NCBI RefSeq assembly: GCF_047121295.1
Contig: NZ_CP139447.1
Coordinates: 4,216,001 to 4,280,000, forward strand
Origin: Longispora sp047121295
Lineage (GTDB): Bacteria; Actinomycetota; Actinomycetes; Mycobacteriales; Micromonosporaceae
Direction of reading: 5' to 3'
DNA: 64,000 nt
The notes below the pieces were generated by a model. The model was not told where the DNA came from, searched no databases, and saw nothing but the letters and a program-made list of their open reading frames with translations. Every line of letters begins with the position of its first letter. The first letter of the stretch is position 1. The translations under genes were made by a program, and so were the position numbers. Below, one piece after another: positions 16,560 through 25,531 of this stretch.

Positions 16560-17657
16560 GTGCAACGAACACAGCGACGTGTGCGGTTGATCGCACTGGC
16601 GGTGCTCCTGACCACCGCGGTGCTCCCCACGGGTCCGGCCGCCGCCACCGGTACCGCGACGGACATCGAGGTCGTCGCCGACGGGCTCAACGCGCCGCGT
16701 GGCCTGGTCTACGACCGCGGCAGGGACCGGGTGCTCGTCGCCGAGGCGGGGGTCGCCACCCAGGACAACGGCCCGTGCACGAACCTCGGCCGGACCCAGT
16801 GGTGCTACGGGCCGTCGGGCTCGGTCTTCGAGTACACGTCGACGAGTCAGAAGCGGATCGTCACCGGCCTGCCGTCCATCGCCAACGCGACCAAGGACAC
16901 CGTCCAGGGCCTGCACGACGTGACCCTGTTCCGGGGCCGCAAGCAGCTCCTGTTCGGCATGAACGGCCGGCAGTCGTTCCACGACGGCTTCGGCCCGGAC
17001 GCCAACCTGCTCGGGCACACGGCCACCTTCACCGACGACAACCAGCTCGTCGGCGTCGGCGACCTGGTCGGCTACGAGGAGGCCAACAACCCGGAGCCCG
17101 ACTCGGTGCGGTCCAACCCGTTCGGGATGTACTCCGACCCCGACGGCAACGTCGTCGCCGACGCCGGCGGCAACTCCGTGCTGCTCGTCAAGGCGGACGG
17201 CTCCATCACCGTGCTCGCCGCGCTGCACCCCCGGGTGGTCAACGGCGGCGAGATCGACTCCGTGCCGATGGCGGTCACCAAGGCCAACGGCGCCTACTAC
17301 GTCGCCGAACTCAGCGGCTTCCCCTACTACACCGGCGAGGCCCGGATCTACCGGATCAGGCCGGGCCAGGCCCCGACCATCTGGGCCACGGGCTTCACCA
17401 ACATCGTGGACATCGCGTTCGACGCCCAGGGCCGGATGCTCGTGCTGGAGCTGGCGAGGAACGGCCTGCTCGACCCCGACCAGACCGGCCGGCTCGTCCG
17501 GATCGAGGACGACGGGTCGCGCACCGACCTGGTGACCACCGGGCTGACCAACCCGGGCGGCCTGGCCGTCGGGCCCGGCAACGTCGTGTACGTGACGAAC
17601 AGGACCACGTCCGCCGGGGGTACCGGACAACTGCTCAAGCTGACCCTGCACCAGTAG
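16560..17657 (+). CDS. Secreted ScyD/ScyE-family beta-propeller protein
   Basis: A 365-residue protein with a Sec signal peptide (basic RTQRRVR, hydrophobic LIALAVLLTTAVL, Ala-rich cleavage region near residue 28). NHL/SMP30-like propeller blades follow: GLNAPRGLVYDRGRDRVLVA, SNPFGMYSDPDGNVVADAGG, GGLAVGPGNVVYVTNR. This is the ScyD/ScyE family, named from the cyanobacterial scytonemin cluster but also widespread in actinomycetes. GTG 16560 follows GGAGGA at good spacing. It is transcribed away from the ebo-type operon. A role in the same exported-metabolite pathway is inferred from context only. Confidence 0.88.
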   Translation: MQRTQRRVRLIALAVLLTTAVLPTGPAAATGTATDIEVVADGLNAPRGLVYDRGRDRVLVAEAGVATQDNGPCTNLGRTQWCYGPSGSVFEYTSTSQKRIVTGLPSIANATKDTVQGLHDVTLFRGRKQLLFGMNGRQSFHDGFGPDANLLGHTATFTDDNQLVGVGDLVGYEEANNPEPDSVRSNPFGMYSDPDGNVVADAGGNSVLLVKADGSITVLAALHPRVVNGGEIDSVPMAVTKANGAYYVAELSGFPYYTGEARIYRIRPGQAPTIWATGFTNIVDIAFDAQGRMLVLELARNGLLDPDQTGRLVRIEDDGSRTDLVTTGLTNPGGLAVGPGNVVYVTNRTTSAGGTGQLLKLTLHQ

Positions 17658-17666
17658 CACCGCGCG

Positions 17667-17701
17667 GGGCGGGGCGGCAGAGGCCGTCCGCCCCGCCCTT
17701 T
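17667..17701 (+). terminator. Intrinsic terminator after the ScyD/E-like gene
   Basis: An 11-bp stem GGGCGGGGCGG / CCGCCCCGCCC with a loop of about 10 nt, followed by TTT. It lies 10 bp after the stop codon and separates this gene from the MFS gene of the next cluster. Confidence 0.75.
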
Positions 17702-17718
17702 CTCCGGGAGGTACGGCG

Positions 17719-19074
17719 ATGAGCGGTTCCACGGACGCTGGCATCCTCGTCACCTGGCGGGAGTCCCCGCTGGCGGCCAAGGCGCTGCTCGTCGGCATTC
17801 TCGTCAACCGGCTGGGCGCCTTCATCCAGATCTTCCTCGTGCTGTTCCTGACGTTCCGGCACTTCAGCACCGTGCAGGCCGGCGTCGCCCTCGGCGTGTA
17901 CTCCGTCGGCTCCGTCGCCGGCGCCCTCCTCGGCGGCGAACTGTCCGACCGGCTCGGCCCGCGCCGCACGATCCTGGTCAGCATGGCCGGGACCGCCGGC
18001 ATGGTCCTCGCGGTGCTCTACCTGCACAGCTACCCGGCGATGCTCGCGGCCGTGGCGCTGGTCGGCGCGATGACCGCCACCTACCGCCCCGCCGCCAAGA
18101 GCCTGCTGTCGGAGCTCACCCCGGCGCACCGGCAGGTCATGATCTTCGCGATGTACCGGCTGGCCTACAACATCAGCACCACGGCCGCCCCGCTGATCGG
18201 CGCCGCCCTGGTCGCCGTCAGCTACGACCTGCTGTTCTGGGCCGAGGCCGTGGCCTGCCTCGCGTTCGCCGTGATCGCAGGCATCGCGCTCCCCCGGCGC
18301 GGGGCGGCCGCGTCCCGGGAGACCCCCGTCGAGGAGCGCTCCGGCAGCTACCTCGTCGTCCTCCGCGACGGCCGGTACGTGCTGTTCCTCCTCGCGCTGC
18401 TCACCAACGCGGCCGTGTACACCCAGTACCTCAGCGCGCTGCCGGTGGCCATGCGGTCGGCGGGGCTGAACACCGCCTGGTTCAGCGCCATGCTCGCCCT
18501 CAACGGGTTCATCGTGATCACCTGCGAGCTGCTGGTCACCAAGGTCGTGCAGACCTGGCCGATGCGGATCACCGTGGCGGTCGGGTTCGTGCTGCTCGGC
18601 GGCGGGCTGGCCTGCTACACGCTGCCGATCGGGGCGGCGGCGTTCGTCCTCGGCACCCTGGTCTGGTCCCTCGCCGAGGTGGTGGCCGGGCCGACCATGT
18701 TCGCGTACTCCGCCGTCGCCAGCCCCGAACGGCACCGGGGCCGCTACATCGGGGCCGCCTCCGCCGTCTTCGGGGTCGGCTCCGCCATCGGCCCCGTCGT
18801 CGGCCTCGCCCTGTGGGAGCGGGTGCACAACGGCGTGTGGTGGTGGTACGCGGCGGCCACCCTCGGCGGGATCGCGGCCGGCTGGTTCGGGATGCGCGCC
18901 CCGGCCGCGGCGCCACCGGAGACCGAAACCGCCGAAGCGCCCGGCACCCCCAACGCGCCCCTCGCGACCGATCCCCCCGGCGCGCCCGAGACCCCAGGCG
19001 CGCCGGCGCCCGCCCAGCGCGACCCGCACGACCAGACCGACGCCGCGCTCGAAGAGAGGACGCAAGCCCCATGA
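17719..19074 (+). CDS. MFS transporter, probable product exporter
   Basis: A 451-residue major facilitator with about 12 membrane helices. The conserved loop 2-3 motif is GGELSDRLGPRR. The last ~55 residues form a Pro/Ala/Glu-rich cytoplasmic tail with near-repeats of GAPETPGAPAP type, unusual in length. The GGAGG ribosome site precedes ATG 17719. The stop overlaps the next gene (ATGA), so it is coupled to the ATP-grasp-like gene. At the left flank of the biosynthetic cluster it is the best candidate for export and self-protection. The cargo is inferred, not shown. Confidence 0.88.
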   Translation: MSGSTDAGILVTWRESPLAAKALLVGILVNRLGAFIQIFLVLFLTFRHFSTVQAGVALGVYSVGSVAGALLGGELSDRLGPRRTILVSMAGTAGMVLAVLYLHSYPAMLAAVALVGAMTATYRPAAKSLLSELTPAHRQVMIFAMYRLAYNISTTAAPLIGAALVAVSYDLLFWAEAVACLAFAVIAGIALPRRGAAASRETPVEERSGSYLVVLRDGRYVLFLLALLTNAAVYTQYLSALPVAMRSAGLNTAWFSAMLALNGFIVITCELLVTKVVQTWPMRITVAVGFVLLGGGLACYTLPIGAAAFVLGTLVWSLAEVVAGPTMFAYSAVASPERHRGRYIGAASAVFGVGSAIGPVVGLALWERVHNGVWWWYAAATLGGIAAGWFGMRAPAAAPPETETAEAPGTPNAPLATDPPGAPETPGAPAPAQRDPHDQTDAALEERTQAP

Positions 19075-20408
19075 CCCGCAACGCGATCACCGAGCACTAC
19101 CTCGCCGAGGTCGCCCGCCGGGGCGTCGGCGCCGCCGAACTCAGCGACCGGACCCTCCGGCACCTCGATCTGGACGCGACCAGCTACCGGGGCCGGACCC
19201 TGCCCCGGCCGGTGTTCCTGGACAGGGCCGAGGTCGCCCGCCTCGACGAGGACCTGCGCAATCTCCAGGACGCCCTCTACGCGCTGCCGCACCGGCTGTT
19301 CGGCGGGGACATCGGGGCGTTCGCGCGCGCCGCCGGCATGAACCCCGACCAGGTCACGGCCGTGCTGCGCGGCCGGGGGCCGGCGCCCACCCGGATGGGC
19401 CGGGCCGACATCTACCACGACGGCGAGAACTTCCGCCTGATGGAGCTCAACCTGGGCAGCGCGCTCGGCGGGCTGGACAACGCGATGGTCAACCCGACGT
19501 TCCTCACCCATCCGTTCTTCGCGGAGTTCGCGGCCGGGCACGGGCTGGCGTACATGGACACCCTCGAACAGCTGGTGCGGACGCTGCTCGTGGAGAGCGA
19601 CGTGCCGGCCGGGCGGCGGCCGTTGGTGGCGGCCGTGGACTGGCCGGCGAGCTTCGCCGGCCTCGAGGAGCGGCTGAAGGCGAGCGCGGCGGCGATGGCG
19701 CCGTTCGGGGTGGACGTCGAGCCGTGCCACCTGGGCATGCTGGACATCCGCGACGGCCGGGTCTGGCTGCGCGGGCGGCCGGTGGACGTCGTGTACCGGC
19801 TGTTCCTGATCGAGGACCTGCTCGACCCCGAGGGCCCCGCGCTGGTCGATCCGGTGCTGCGGGCGGTGGAGCGCGGCGAGGTACGGATCTTCGCCCCGAT
19901 GGACGCCGAGTTGTACGGCAACAAGGCGGCGTTGGCCATGGTCGCCGACGAGGCGAACCGGCGGCACTTCAGCCCGGCCCAGCTGGCCAGCCTCGACCGG
20001 CTGCTGCCGTGGACCCAGGTCGTCGGTGACGGCGAGGTGACGGTCGGCGGCGAGCGGGTGGACCTGCTCCGGTACGCGGTCGAGCACCGCGACGACCTGA
20101 TCCTCAAGCCCACCCTGCTGCACGGCGGGATGGGCGTCGTGCCCGGCTGGGAGACCCCCGCCGAGGAGTGGCGCGAGCACCTGGCCGGCGCGACGACAGG
20201 GCACCACGTGCTCCAGCGCCGGATCCGGGGCGTGCCGGAGCTGTTCCCGACCGCCGACGGCCTGGAGCAGCGGCTGCTCAACTGGGGGGTGTTCACCTCC
20301 AGCCAGGGCTACGCGGGGGCGTTCGTCCGGGGCACGACGGACCTGGAGGACGGGATCGTGAACGTGGCGGCCGGGGCGACCCTCGGCTGCGCGTTCCACG
20401 AGGCGTGA
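19071..20408 (+). CDS. Circularly permuted ATP-grasp-like ligase
   Basis: About 445 residues. RADIYHDGENFRLMELN resembles the D-x-E/N metal part of glutathionylspermidine-synthase-like and circularly permuted ATP-grasp enzymes. ILKPTLLHGGMGVVPG gives the ATP-binding Lys and Gly-rich loop, followed by VLQRRI. The order of these parts suggests the permuted fold. Such enzymes join a carboxylate to an amine using ATP. It is coupled to the MFS gene by an ATGA overlap and converges on the ATP-grasp genes of the minus arm. The substrate is unknown. Confidence 0.7.
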   Translation: MTRNAITEHYLAEVARRGVGAAELSDRTLRHLDLDATSYRGRTLPRPVFLDRAEVARLDEDLRNLQDALYALPHRLFGGDIGAFARAAGMNPDQVTAVLRGRGPAPTRMGRADIYHDGENFRLMELNLGSALGGLDNAMVNPTFLTHPFFAEFAAGHGLAYMDTLEQLVRTLLVESDVPAGRRPLVAAVDWPASFAGLEERLKASAAAMAPFGVDVEPCHLGMLDIRDGRVWLRGRPVDVVYRLFLIEDLLDPEGPALVDPVLRAVERGEVRIFAPMDAELYGNKAALAMVADEANRRHFSPAQLASLDRLLPWTQVVGDGEVTVGGERVDLLRYAVEHRDDLILKPTLLHGGMGVVPGWETPAEEWREHLAGATTGHHVLQRRIRGVPELFPTADGLEQRLLNWGVFTSSQGYAGAFVRGTTDLEDGIVNVAAGATLGCAFHEA

Positions 20409-20411
20409 GCC

Positions 20412-20449
20412 GGAGCGGGGTCTGTCATGAGGGGTGCGGGCCCCGCTCC
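20412..20449. terminator. Possible bidirectional hairpin between convergent ATP-grasp genes
   Basis: A 9-bp inverted repeat GGAGCGGGG / CCCCGCTCC with a 20-nt loop spans the 16-bp convergent gap and the last codons of the minus-strand gene. The stem is short, so this is a weak call. Confidence 0.35.
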
Positions 20450-21681
20450 ACCGCCATCCGACGTTCGAGGTCCTTGATCCGGCGGTAGTCAGCGTCCAGG
20501 GCCGGCCGGTCGGCGGAGGCCAGCACGACCCAGCCGACCATGCTCGACAGCCCGGCGGGGGCCGGCAGCTCGTCGCCGTCGCCGAAGTAGAAGTGGTGCA
20601 GCGCGTAGGTGTCCAGGTCCGCGACGCCGTCGAACAGGTGGGCGTTGCGCCAGACGCCGGCGTGCGGGGCGGAGATGACCACGCTGCACACGTGCTGGAC
20701 CAGGTCGTAGGTCGGCCGGAACGTGCCGCGCACCCGGTGCTCGACGGTGCGCAGGATGTGGTTGCTGCCCGTCGCCATCCGCGAGATCAGCTGGTGGCCG
20801 CCGCCGGCGGGCCGGGCCCCGACCTCCAGCAGCCGGGGGCCGTCGGCGGTCAGGATCACCTCGGTGTGGCAGCAGCCGTTGCGGATGCCGACTGCGTCGA
20901 GAACCTTCTTCGTGTACGGCCACACGGCGGCCACGTCCGGGTCCCCGGGCGCGAGGAAGTCCACCAGGTCGTAGATGCCGATCCGGTCCCCTCGGCGCAC
21001 CTTGGTGTACCGGCACACGTCCACGAGCCCGTGTTCCCCGTCCACGGAGTAGCTGTCGACGAGGAACTCGGGCCCCTCGGCGTACTCCTGGACGAGCACA
21101 GCGTCGTTGCGCAGCCCGAACTCGTTGGTGTGCCCGTAGATCTGGTCGAAGTGGGGTCGCCAGTCCCCGCCGGGGGCCACGAAGTGCACGTTGTCCGTGG
21201 CCGCGCTCTTCGGCGGCTTGACGACGAGCCGGACCCGGTCGAGGCCCGTGTCCTTCAACCACCGGTCGATCTCGGCCGGGTCGGCGCTGGACAGTTGGCG
21301 CAGGTGCGGCAGGCCGGCGTCGGCGGCGGCCGTGGCCATCGCCCACTTGTCCCGGCGGGCGGCGGCCAGCGCCGGGACGTGGCCGGTGCCGGGCAGCACG
21401 AGGTCGACGAGCGCGTCGGCCAGCTCCACCCCGGTCTCGGAGCCGGCGATCAGGCACAGCGGGTCGTAGCCGCGCAGGGTGGCGGCCAGGGCGGGCAGGT
21501 CGCCGTCGTGGACGTGGACGGCGGCGAAGTTCTCCGGGTGCCAGGAGGCCGCGTACAACGGAATGGGTTTCGGGGTGCTGAGCACCGCGACGGTCTCCAC
21601 CCCGGCATCGGCGAAGGCCGCCGGATACTCCTGCCCCGTTCCCAGCGGGTCCACCACCACGGCACACCGGCGCACGGTCAT
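20425..21681 (-). CDS. ATP-grasp ligase A of the hydrazine-type cluster
   Basis: A 418-residue ATP-grasp protein with an N-terminal Rossmann-like preATP domain (CAVVVDPLGTGQEYPAAF), then RDKWAMATAAADAGLP, RLVVKPPKSAATDNV (ATP Lys), VLVQEYAEGPEFLVDSY, and CHTEVILTADGPRLLEVGAR with Glu and the GARPAGG motif for Mg. It resembles carboxylate-amine ligases of the L-amino-acid ligase/biotin-carboxylase-like group. Its ATG overlaps the stop of the preceding ATP-grasp gene (ATGA). It is the last gene of the minus-strand arm, probably joining amino-acid-like building blocks. Confidence 0.88.
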   Translation of the reverse strand: MTVRRCAVVVDPLGTGQEYPAAFADAGVETVAVLSTPKPIPLYAASWHPENFAAVHVHDGDLPALAATLRGYDPLCLIAGSETGVELADALVDLVLPGTGHVPALAAARRDKWAMATAAADAGLPHLRQLSSADPAEIDRWLKDTGLDRVRLVVKPPKSAATDNVHFVAPGGDWRPHFDQIYGHTNEFGLRNDAVLVQEYAEGPEFLVDSYSVDGEHGLVDVCRYTKVRRGDRIGIYDLVDFLAPGDPDVAAVWPYTKKVLDAVGIRNGCCHTEVILTADGPRLLEVGARPAGGGHQLISRMATGSNHILRTVEHRVRGTFRPTYDLVQHVCSVVISAPHAGVWRNAHLFDGVADLDTYALHHFYFGDGDELPAPAGLSSMVGWVVLASADRPALDADYRRIKDLERRMAVERGPHPS

Positions 21682-22895
21682 CTCTCCCTCACGGTTAGCG
21701 CGGCGTCGGCCGCGTCCAGGGCCGCCGCGCACTCCGCGACGGTGCCGGCGACGGCGGTGGCGAGCGCGACCCGCCCCCACAGGGTGCCGACCGGCGGCGG
21801 GGACACCACGTCGCCGGGGCCCGCGAGGGCCGTGACCCGGTCGACGGCGGCCGGCAGGGCGGCGGTGTCGATGTCGATCGCGTCGATGGTCGTGTCGTCC
21901 TTCTCCGGGTACCGGAACCGCACCGCCCCGACCAGCGCCCGGTCGGCCGTCACGTCCGGCGGCAGCCCGCAGGCGACGGCGGCGGCCGCGAGTCCCGGGT
22001 CGATGCCGGTGGCCCGCAGCCCCAGGTAGGGGATCAGGTCCCCGCCGAGCCGGCCGTTGACCTCGATCACCTTCGGCCCGGTCGGGGTGAGCCGGAACTC
22101 GGTGTGCGTCATGGCGTCGGTGATGCCCAGCGCCGCGTGCGCGGCGGCGACGATCCGGAGCAGTTCCGGATCGGTGCGCAAGGGGTCGGCGGCGTCCACG
22201 ACATGGCCGACCTCCTCGAAGTACGGCGGGTAGCCGATGTCCTTGCGGGCCACGAACAGCGGCGACACCTGCCCGCCGTGCACGGCGGAGTCGACGCTGA
22301 TCTCGGCTCCGGTCGCGTACTCCTCCACGAGGACCGTCTCGTAGGTCCACGCGCCGGGCACGGTGGTGTCCCGGGCGAACGGGAACCGGTCGACCAGCTC
22401 GTGCGGGGTGCGCACGAGGACGACGCCGAGGCTGGCGGCGAGGGCGCGGGGCTTGAGCACCACCGGGTACCCGATGGTGTCGGCGACCGCGAGGGCCTCG
22501 TCCACGTCGCGGACCAGCACGGACGCCGGCTGGGGCACCCCGGCGGCGTGCAGGGCCCGGCGGGTGAGGTGCTTGTCCCGGCAGCGCATCGCGACGTCGG
22601 GGTCCCCGCCGGGCAGGCCGAGCGCCTGCGCGACCCGCGCGGCCTGCAGCACCCGGGCCTCGTCCCAGCTCAGTACGCCGCGCACGGGTTCGCGCAGCGC
22701 GAGGGCCGCCGCGCACATCTCGGTGGCGTCCACGGTCTCGCCGGGGGCGGCAAGGACCGTCCAGCCGGCGATGTGCTCGCGTTCCCAGGTCGGTTCCTCC
22801 CCGGCGAGCAGGTGCACCTCGTACCGGGCGCCGATCGAGGCCAGCAGGTACTCGCGGTACGCGCGGCCCCCGGTGCCGATCACCAACAGGGTCAT
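21678..22895 (-). CDS. ATP-grasp ligase B of the hydrazine-type cluster
   Basis: A 405-residue ATP-grasp ligase. It shows LLVIGTGGRAYREYLLAS (preATP domain), CRDKHLTRRALHAAGVPQP, YPVVLKPRALAASLGVVLV, VLVEEYATGAEISVDSAV, and HTEFRLTPTGPKVIEVNGRL with metal-binding Glu and Asn. This set matches amino-acid ligases such as the BacD/RizA-like group. Paired with ATP-grasp A it suggests two successive peptide or amide bonds without an NRPS. Its ATG overlaps the stop of the 104-residue gene. Confidence 0.88.
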   Translation of the reverse strand: MTLLVIGTGGRAYREYLLASIGARYEVHLLAGEEPTWEREHIAGWTVLAAPGETVDATEMCAAALALREPVRGVLSWDEARVLQAARVAQALGLPGGDPDVAMRCRDKHLTRRALHAAGVPQPASVLVRDVDEALAVADTIGYPVVLKPRALAASLGVVLVRTPHELVDRFPFARDTTVPGAWTYETVLVEEYATGAEISVDSAVHGGQVSPLFVARKDIGYPPYFEEVGHVVDAADPLRTDPELLRIVAAAHAALGITDAMTHTEFRLTPTGPKVIEVNGRLGGDLIPYLGLRATGIDPGLAAAAVACGLPPDVTADRALVGAVRFRYPEKDDTTIDAIDIDTAALPAAVDRVTALAGPGDVVSPPPVGTLWGRVALATAVAGTVAECAAALDAADAALTVRER

Positions 22896-23206
22896 TCGAT
22901 CTCCTCGATCTGCGAGACGCCGGACGAGCCGTCCGCGCGGCTCCACTCCTCGGTGAGCCGGACCCGGCCGTCGTCGAGCACGGTGGGGGTGCCGACGAAC
23001 GTGCCGGACACGGTCTCGCCGTCGGCGGTCACGTAGCAGTACGCGGCGTCGAGCACCCCGTCGGCGCGACAGGTGGCCACGAGCCGGCCGGCCCGCACGG
23101 CGGTGCCGGAGAACTCGGCCCACACCAGGTCGCCGTCCTGGTGGTAGTGCCCGACAGAGCTGCCGGGCACCGCGTCCACCGGCCGGAACCTGCGGTTGTC
23201 GTACAC
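22892..23206 (-). CDS. Small conserved protein (often mislabelled N-acetylglutamate synthase)
   Basis: A 104-residue soluble protein starting YDNRRFRPVD, with GHYHQDGDLVWAEFSG, AAYCYVTADGETVSGTF, RLTEEWSRADGSSG and ending SQIEEIE. The pattern matches a family of ~105-residue beta-rich proteins that databases often call n-acetylglutamate synthase, although it lacks a GNAT fold. Function is unknown; a small-molecule-binding barrel is plausible. It starts 4 bp after the N-hydroxylase stop, within the tightly packed arm, so it probably serves the pathway. Confidence 0.7.
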   Translation of the reverse strand: MYDNRRFRPVDAVPGSSVGHYHQDGDLVWAEFSGTAVRAGRLVATCRADGVLDAAYCYVTADGETVSGTFVGTPTVLDDGRVRLTEEWSRADGSSGVSQIEEIE

Positions 23207-23210
23207 CCGG

Positions 23211-24497
23211 TCAGCCCCAGTTGACCGGGCAGAGGTCGTCGGCGACGGAGAAGATCTCGCGCTTGAACATGGAGTTCAGCACGATCGCCGCCCGGACCGG
23301 CAGGAGCGTGAGGTTCGCGTCGGTGAGGCCCATGCTCAGCCGGGCCCGGTTGAGGGCGTAGATCTGGTGGCCGTTCATGCCCTTCCACCGCACCGAGAAG
23401 TCCGACTCGACGATCACCTCGCCGTCCTCGCCCCAGTCGACGCGCTCGCGCAGGTCGTCGTCGAACGGGATCGGCGTGTTCTCCCGGCCGGTGGCGATGA
23501 CGACGTGCCGGACCCGGTGCTCCTCCTCGTGCTCCGCCGTGCGGCAGCGCAGGACGACGTCGGCCCCCTCCAGCGCCGCCGACGTGACGTCCCGGCCGGG
23601 CAACAGCGTCACCGGGTACCGGCCCAGGTCCAGCAGGCCGTCGTAGTTGGCCTGGTAGAGCGCGCGCATCGCCCCGGGGGTCAGCGCGTCGCCGGTCGGG
23701 TCGAGCCGCTTGATCACGGACCGCCGGGTCTCCGGGGACAGCTTCTGCAGGGACTCGATGTGCGCCGGCCGGTACACGTCGTTGGCGCACGGCGAGTCGT
23801 CGATGGTCTCCATCCACAGCCGCCTCCCGAACCAGGAGATGTTCGTGAAGCCCCGGGCGAGCAGCCGCATCACCGCCTCGATCCCGGTCTGCCCGCCGCC
23901 GACCACCGCCACGGGCGCGTGCCGGTCGGCGCCCATCGCGTCGAGCCGGTCGGTCAGGTGGTCGGCGATGAACCCCCGGTCGGCGGGCAGCCCGGCGAAC
24001 CCGTCGGGGACCACCGGCCGGCTGCCCAGGCCGATCACCAGGTGCTCGGCGTGCGCCAGCTCGCGGCCCCCGGAGTGCACGGTGAAGCCCTGCTCGCCGA
24101 GGGAGATGCTGTCGACGGTCACGCCGTAGTGGATGTTGGGGATGTGCCGGGCGGCCCAGGTCAGGTAGTTGACGTACTCGATCCGGGGCATCACGTCGAA
24201 CTGGGCGTTGAGCAGCGCGAACATCCGGCCCGTCGTGACCAGGTAGTTGAGGAACGTCAGCTCGTGGCGCGGGTCGACCATCGACACCAGGTCCTTGAGC
24301 CAGGAGGTCTGCATCCGCACCCCGGAGTGCAGCAGCGTGTTGTGCCAGCCCGGCCCCGGCTGCTTGTCGAACAGCGCGATCGACTCGGTGGTGGCCGACC
24401 CGAACAGCGCCGCCAGGCTGAGGTTCGCCGGCCCGGCGCCGACGCCCACGGTGTGGAAGCGGGGCACTTGGGTGCTGGAGTTTTCGTCGTGGATCAT
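23211..24497 (-). CDS. SidA/IucD-type lysine (or ornithine) N-hydroxylase
   Basis: A 428-residue class B flavin monooxygenase. The FAD loop is VGVGAGPANLSLAAL near residue 18, followed by LQTSWLKDL-type substrate-side residues (MQTSWLKDLVSMVDP). The NADPH loop is VAVVGGGQTGIEAVM, and the C-terminal motif is HVVIATGREN. It hydroxylates a side-chain amine, most often N6 of lysine. Beside a cupin, a MetRS-like enzyme and an FAD amine oxidase this matches the first step of hydrazine formation known from the s56-p1 and triacsin pathways. No siderophore synthetase is near, which argues against an iron-chelator role. Confidence 0.9.
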   Translation of the reverse strand: MIHDENSSTQVPRFHTVGVGAGPANLSLAALFGSATTESIALFDKQPGPGWHNTLLHSGVRMQTSWLKDLVSMVDPRHELTFLNYLVTTGRMFALLNAQFDVMPRIEYVNYLTWAARHIPNIHYGVTVDSISLGEQGFTVHSGGRELAHAEHLVIGLGSRPVVPDGFAGLPADRGFIADHLTDRLDAMGADRHAPVAVVGGGQTGIEAVMRLLARGFTNISWFGRRLWMETIDDSPCANDVYRPAHIESLQKLSPETRRSVIKRLDPTGDALTPGAMRALYQANYDGLLDLGRYPVTLLPGRDVTSAALEGADVVLRCRTAEHEEEHRVRHVVIATGRENTPIPFDDDLRERVDWGEDGEVIVESDFSVRWKGMNGHQIYALNRARLSMGLTDANLTLLPVRAAIVLNSMFKREIFSVADDLCPVNWG

Positions 24498-24505
24498 CGT
24501 TGACC

Positions 24506-25525
24506 TCACCTGCGTTCGACGGGAGTGGGATCGGCGGTCCGCCCGAGCTCGACGAGCCGGGCCGCCGCGCGCCGGCTGGCAGCCAACGCGGTCTTCGCGG
24601 AGCCGCCCGCTCCGCCGCAGAACGTGAACACCCCGGAGCCCGGCGGGCCCACCGGTCGCAGGGCGAGACCGGGTTCGTCGCAGTAGCCGTCGGCGGAGCC
24701 GATCCGCAGCCGCGCGGGGCCGATCCGCAGGCCGGGGAACCGCTCCCCCGCCAGCCGCCGGGCCCGGTCGGCGAGCGCCGGGGTCGTCGGCGGCCGGTCG
24801 GGGTCGACGTCCCACAGGTCGGTGGGCAGCCCGAGCAGCAGCCCGTACGCGCCGTCGGGGCGGCCGTAGAGTCCGGTGGCGCCGTCGACGAACTGGCCGG
24901 GGCGGGGCCCCTCGACCGGGTGCACGGCGTACTGGATCGACTTGGTGCGGTACCCGGCCGCCGGCAGCCCGCTGGCGCGCAGCAGGGCCCCGGTCCAGGC
25001 CCCGGCGGCGACCACGGTGAGGTCGGCGGAGCCGTCCACGTGGTCCAATGTGGACTCTGAACACCGCGCGGCGCTGTCGGCCAGCACCGCGTCCCGCAGC
25101 CGGCCGGGCGAGATCTGCCCGGCCTGCCGTTCCACGATCGCCACGTCGGTGGGGTCCAGCCCGGCCCAGCCCAGTTCGGCGGCGTCGACCACCCGGGCGG
25201 AGCCGGGCAGGACGCTCTCGATCTCGGCCACGGCGTCGTCGAGACCGACTCGGTCCCGCCGCAGGTACGTGGCCGTCGCCGGCCGGAAGTCCGCCCACCG
25301 GCGCAGGGTCTCGCTGCCGAGGAGTTCGACCAGGCTGTCCAGGGCGAGCCGGCGCTGGCCGGGATCGGTCTCGTAGGCCCGGACCGCGCCACCGGACGCG
25401 GCGGTCGCGTCCCGCCGGCCGGTGGGGCCGGTGAACACCTCCAACCGCCAGCCGGGGGCCAGCCGGGCGAGCCGCCAGGCCAGCAGCCCGCCGGCCAGGC
25501 CGCCCCCGACGATCCGGACCCGCAC
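24506..25525 (-). CDS. FAD-dependent amine/glycine-oxidase-like oxidoreductase
   Basis: A 339-residue D-amino-acid-oxidase-superfamily protein. It begins VRIVGGGLAGGLLAWRLARL (GxGxxG FAD loop), continues with ASGGAVRAY, VVAAGAWTGALL (second FAD contact) and ends with FTFCGGAGGSAKTALAAS. In described hydrazinoacetic acid pathways a homologue releases the hydrazino acid by oxidising the lysine-derived half of the N-N adduct; I infer the same job here. GTG 25525 is 6 bp after the MetRS-like stop and the N-hydroxylase follows after 8 bp. Confidence 0.82.
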   Translation of the reverse strand: MRVRIVGGGLAGGLLAWRLARLAPGWRLEVFTGPTGRRDATAASGGAVRAYETDPGQRRLALDSLVELLGSETLRRWADFRPATATYLRRDRVGLDDAVAEIESVLPGSARVVDAAELGWAGLDPTDVAIVERQAGQISPGRLRDAVLADSAARCSESTLDHVDGSADLTVVAAGAWTGALLRASGLPAAGYRTKSIQYAVHPVEGPRPGQFVDGATGLYGRPDGAYGLLLGLPTDLWDVDPDRPPTTPALADRARRLAGERFPGLRIGPARLRIGSADGYCDEPGLALRPVGPPGSGVFTFCGGAGGSAKTALAASRRAAARLVELGRTADPTPVERR

Positions 25526-25531
25526 GGCCGC

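Noticed and set aside
22104..23036. Plus-strand open frame across ATP-grasp B
   Set aside because: Composition is Arg/Gly/His-rich with no domain motif; the opposite strand carries a complete ATP-grasp gene with all motifs.
22892..23206. N-acetylglutamate synthase
   Set aside because: The ~104-residue protein has no GNAT acetyl-CoA motif; the name is a common database carry-over.
23211..24497. Siderophore N-hydroxylase
   Set aside because: No acyltransferase, NIS synthetase, NRPS or iron transporter lies nearby; neighbours fit hydrazine formation instead.
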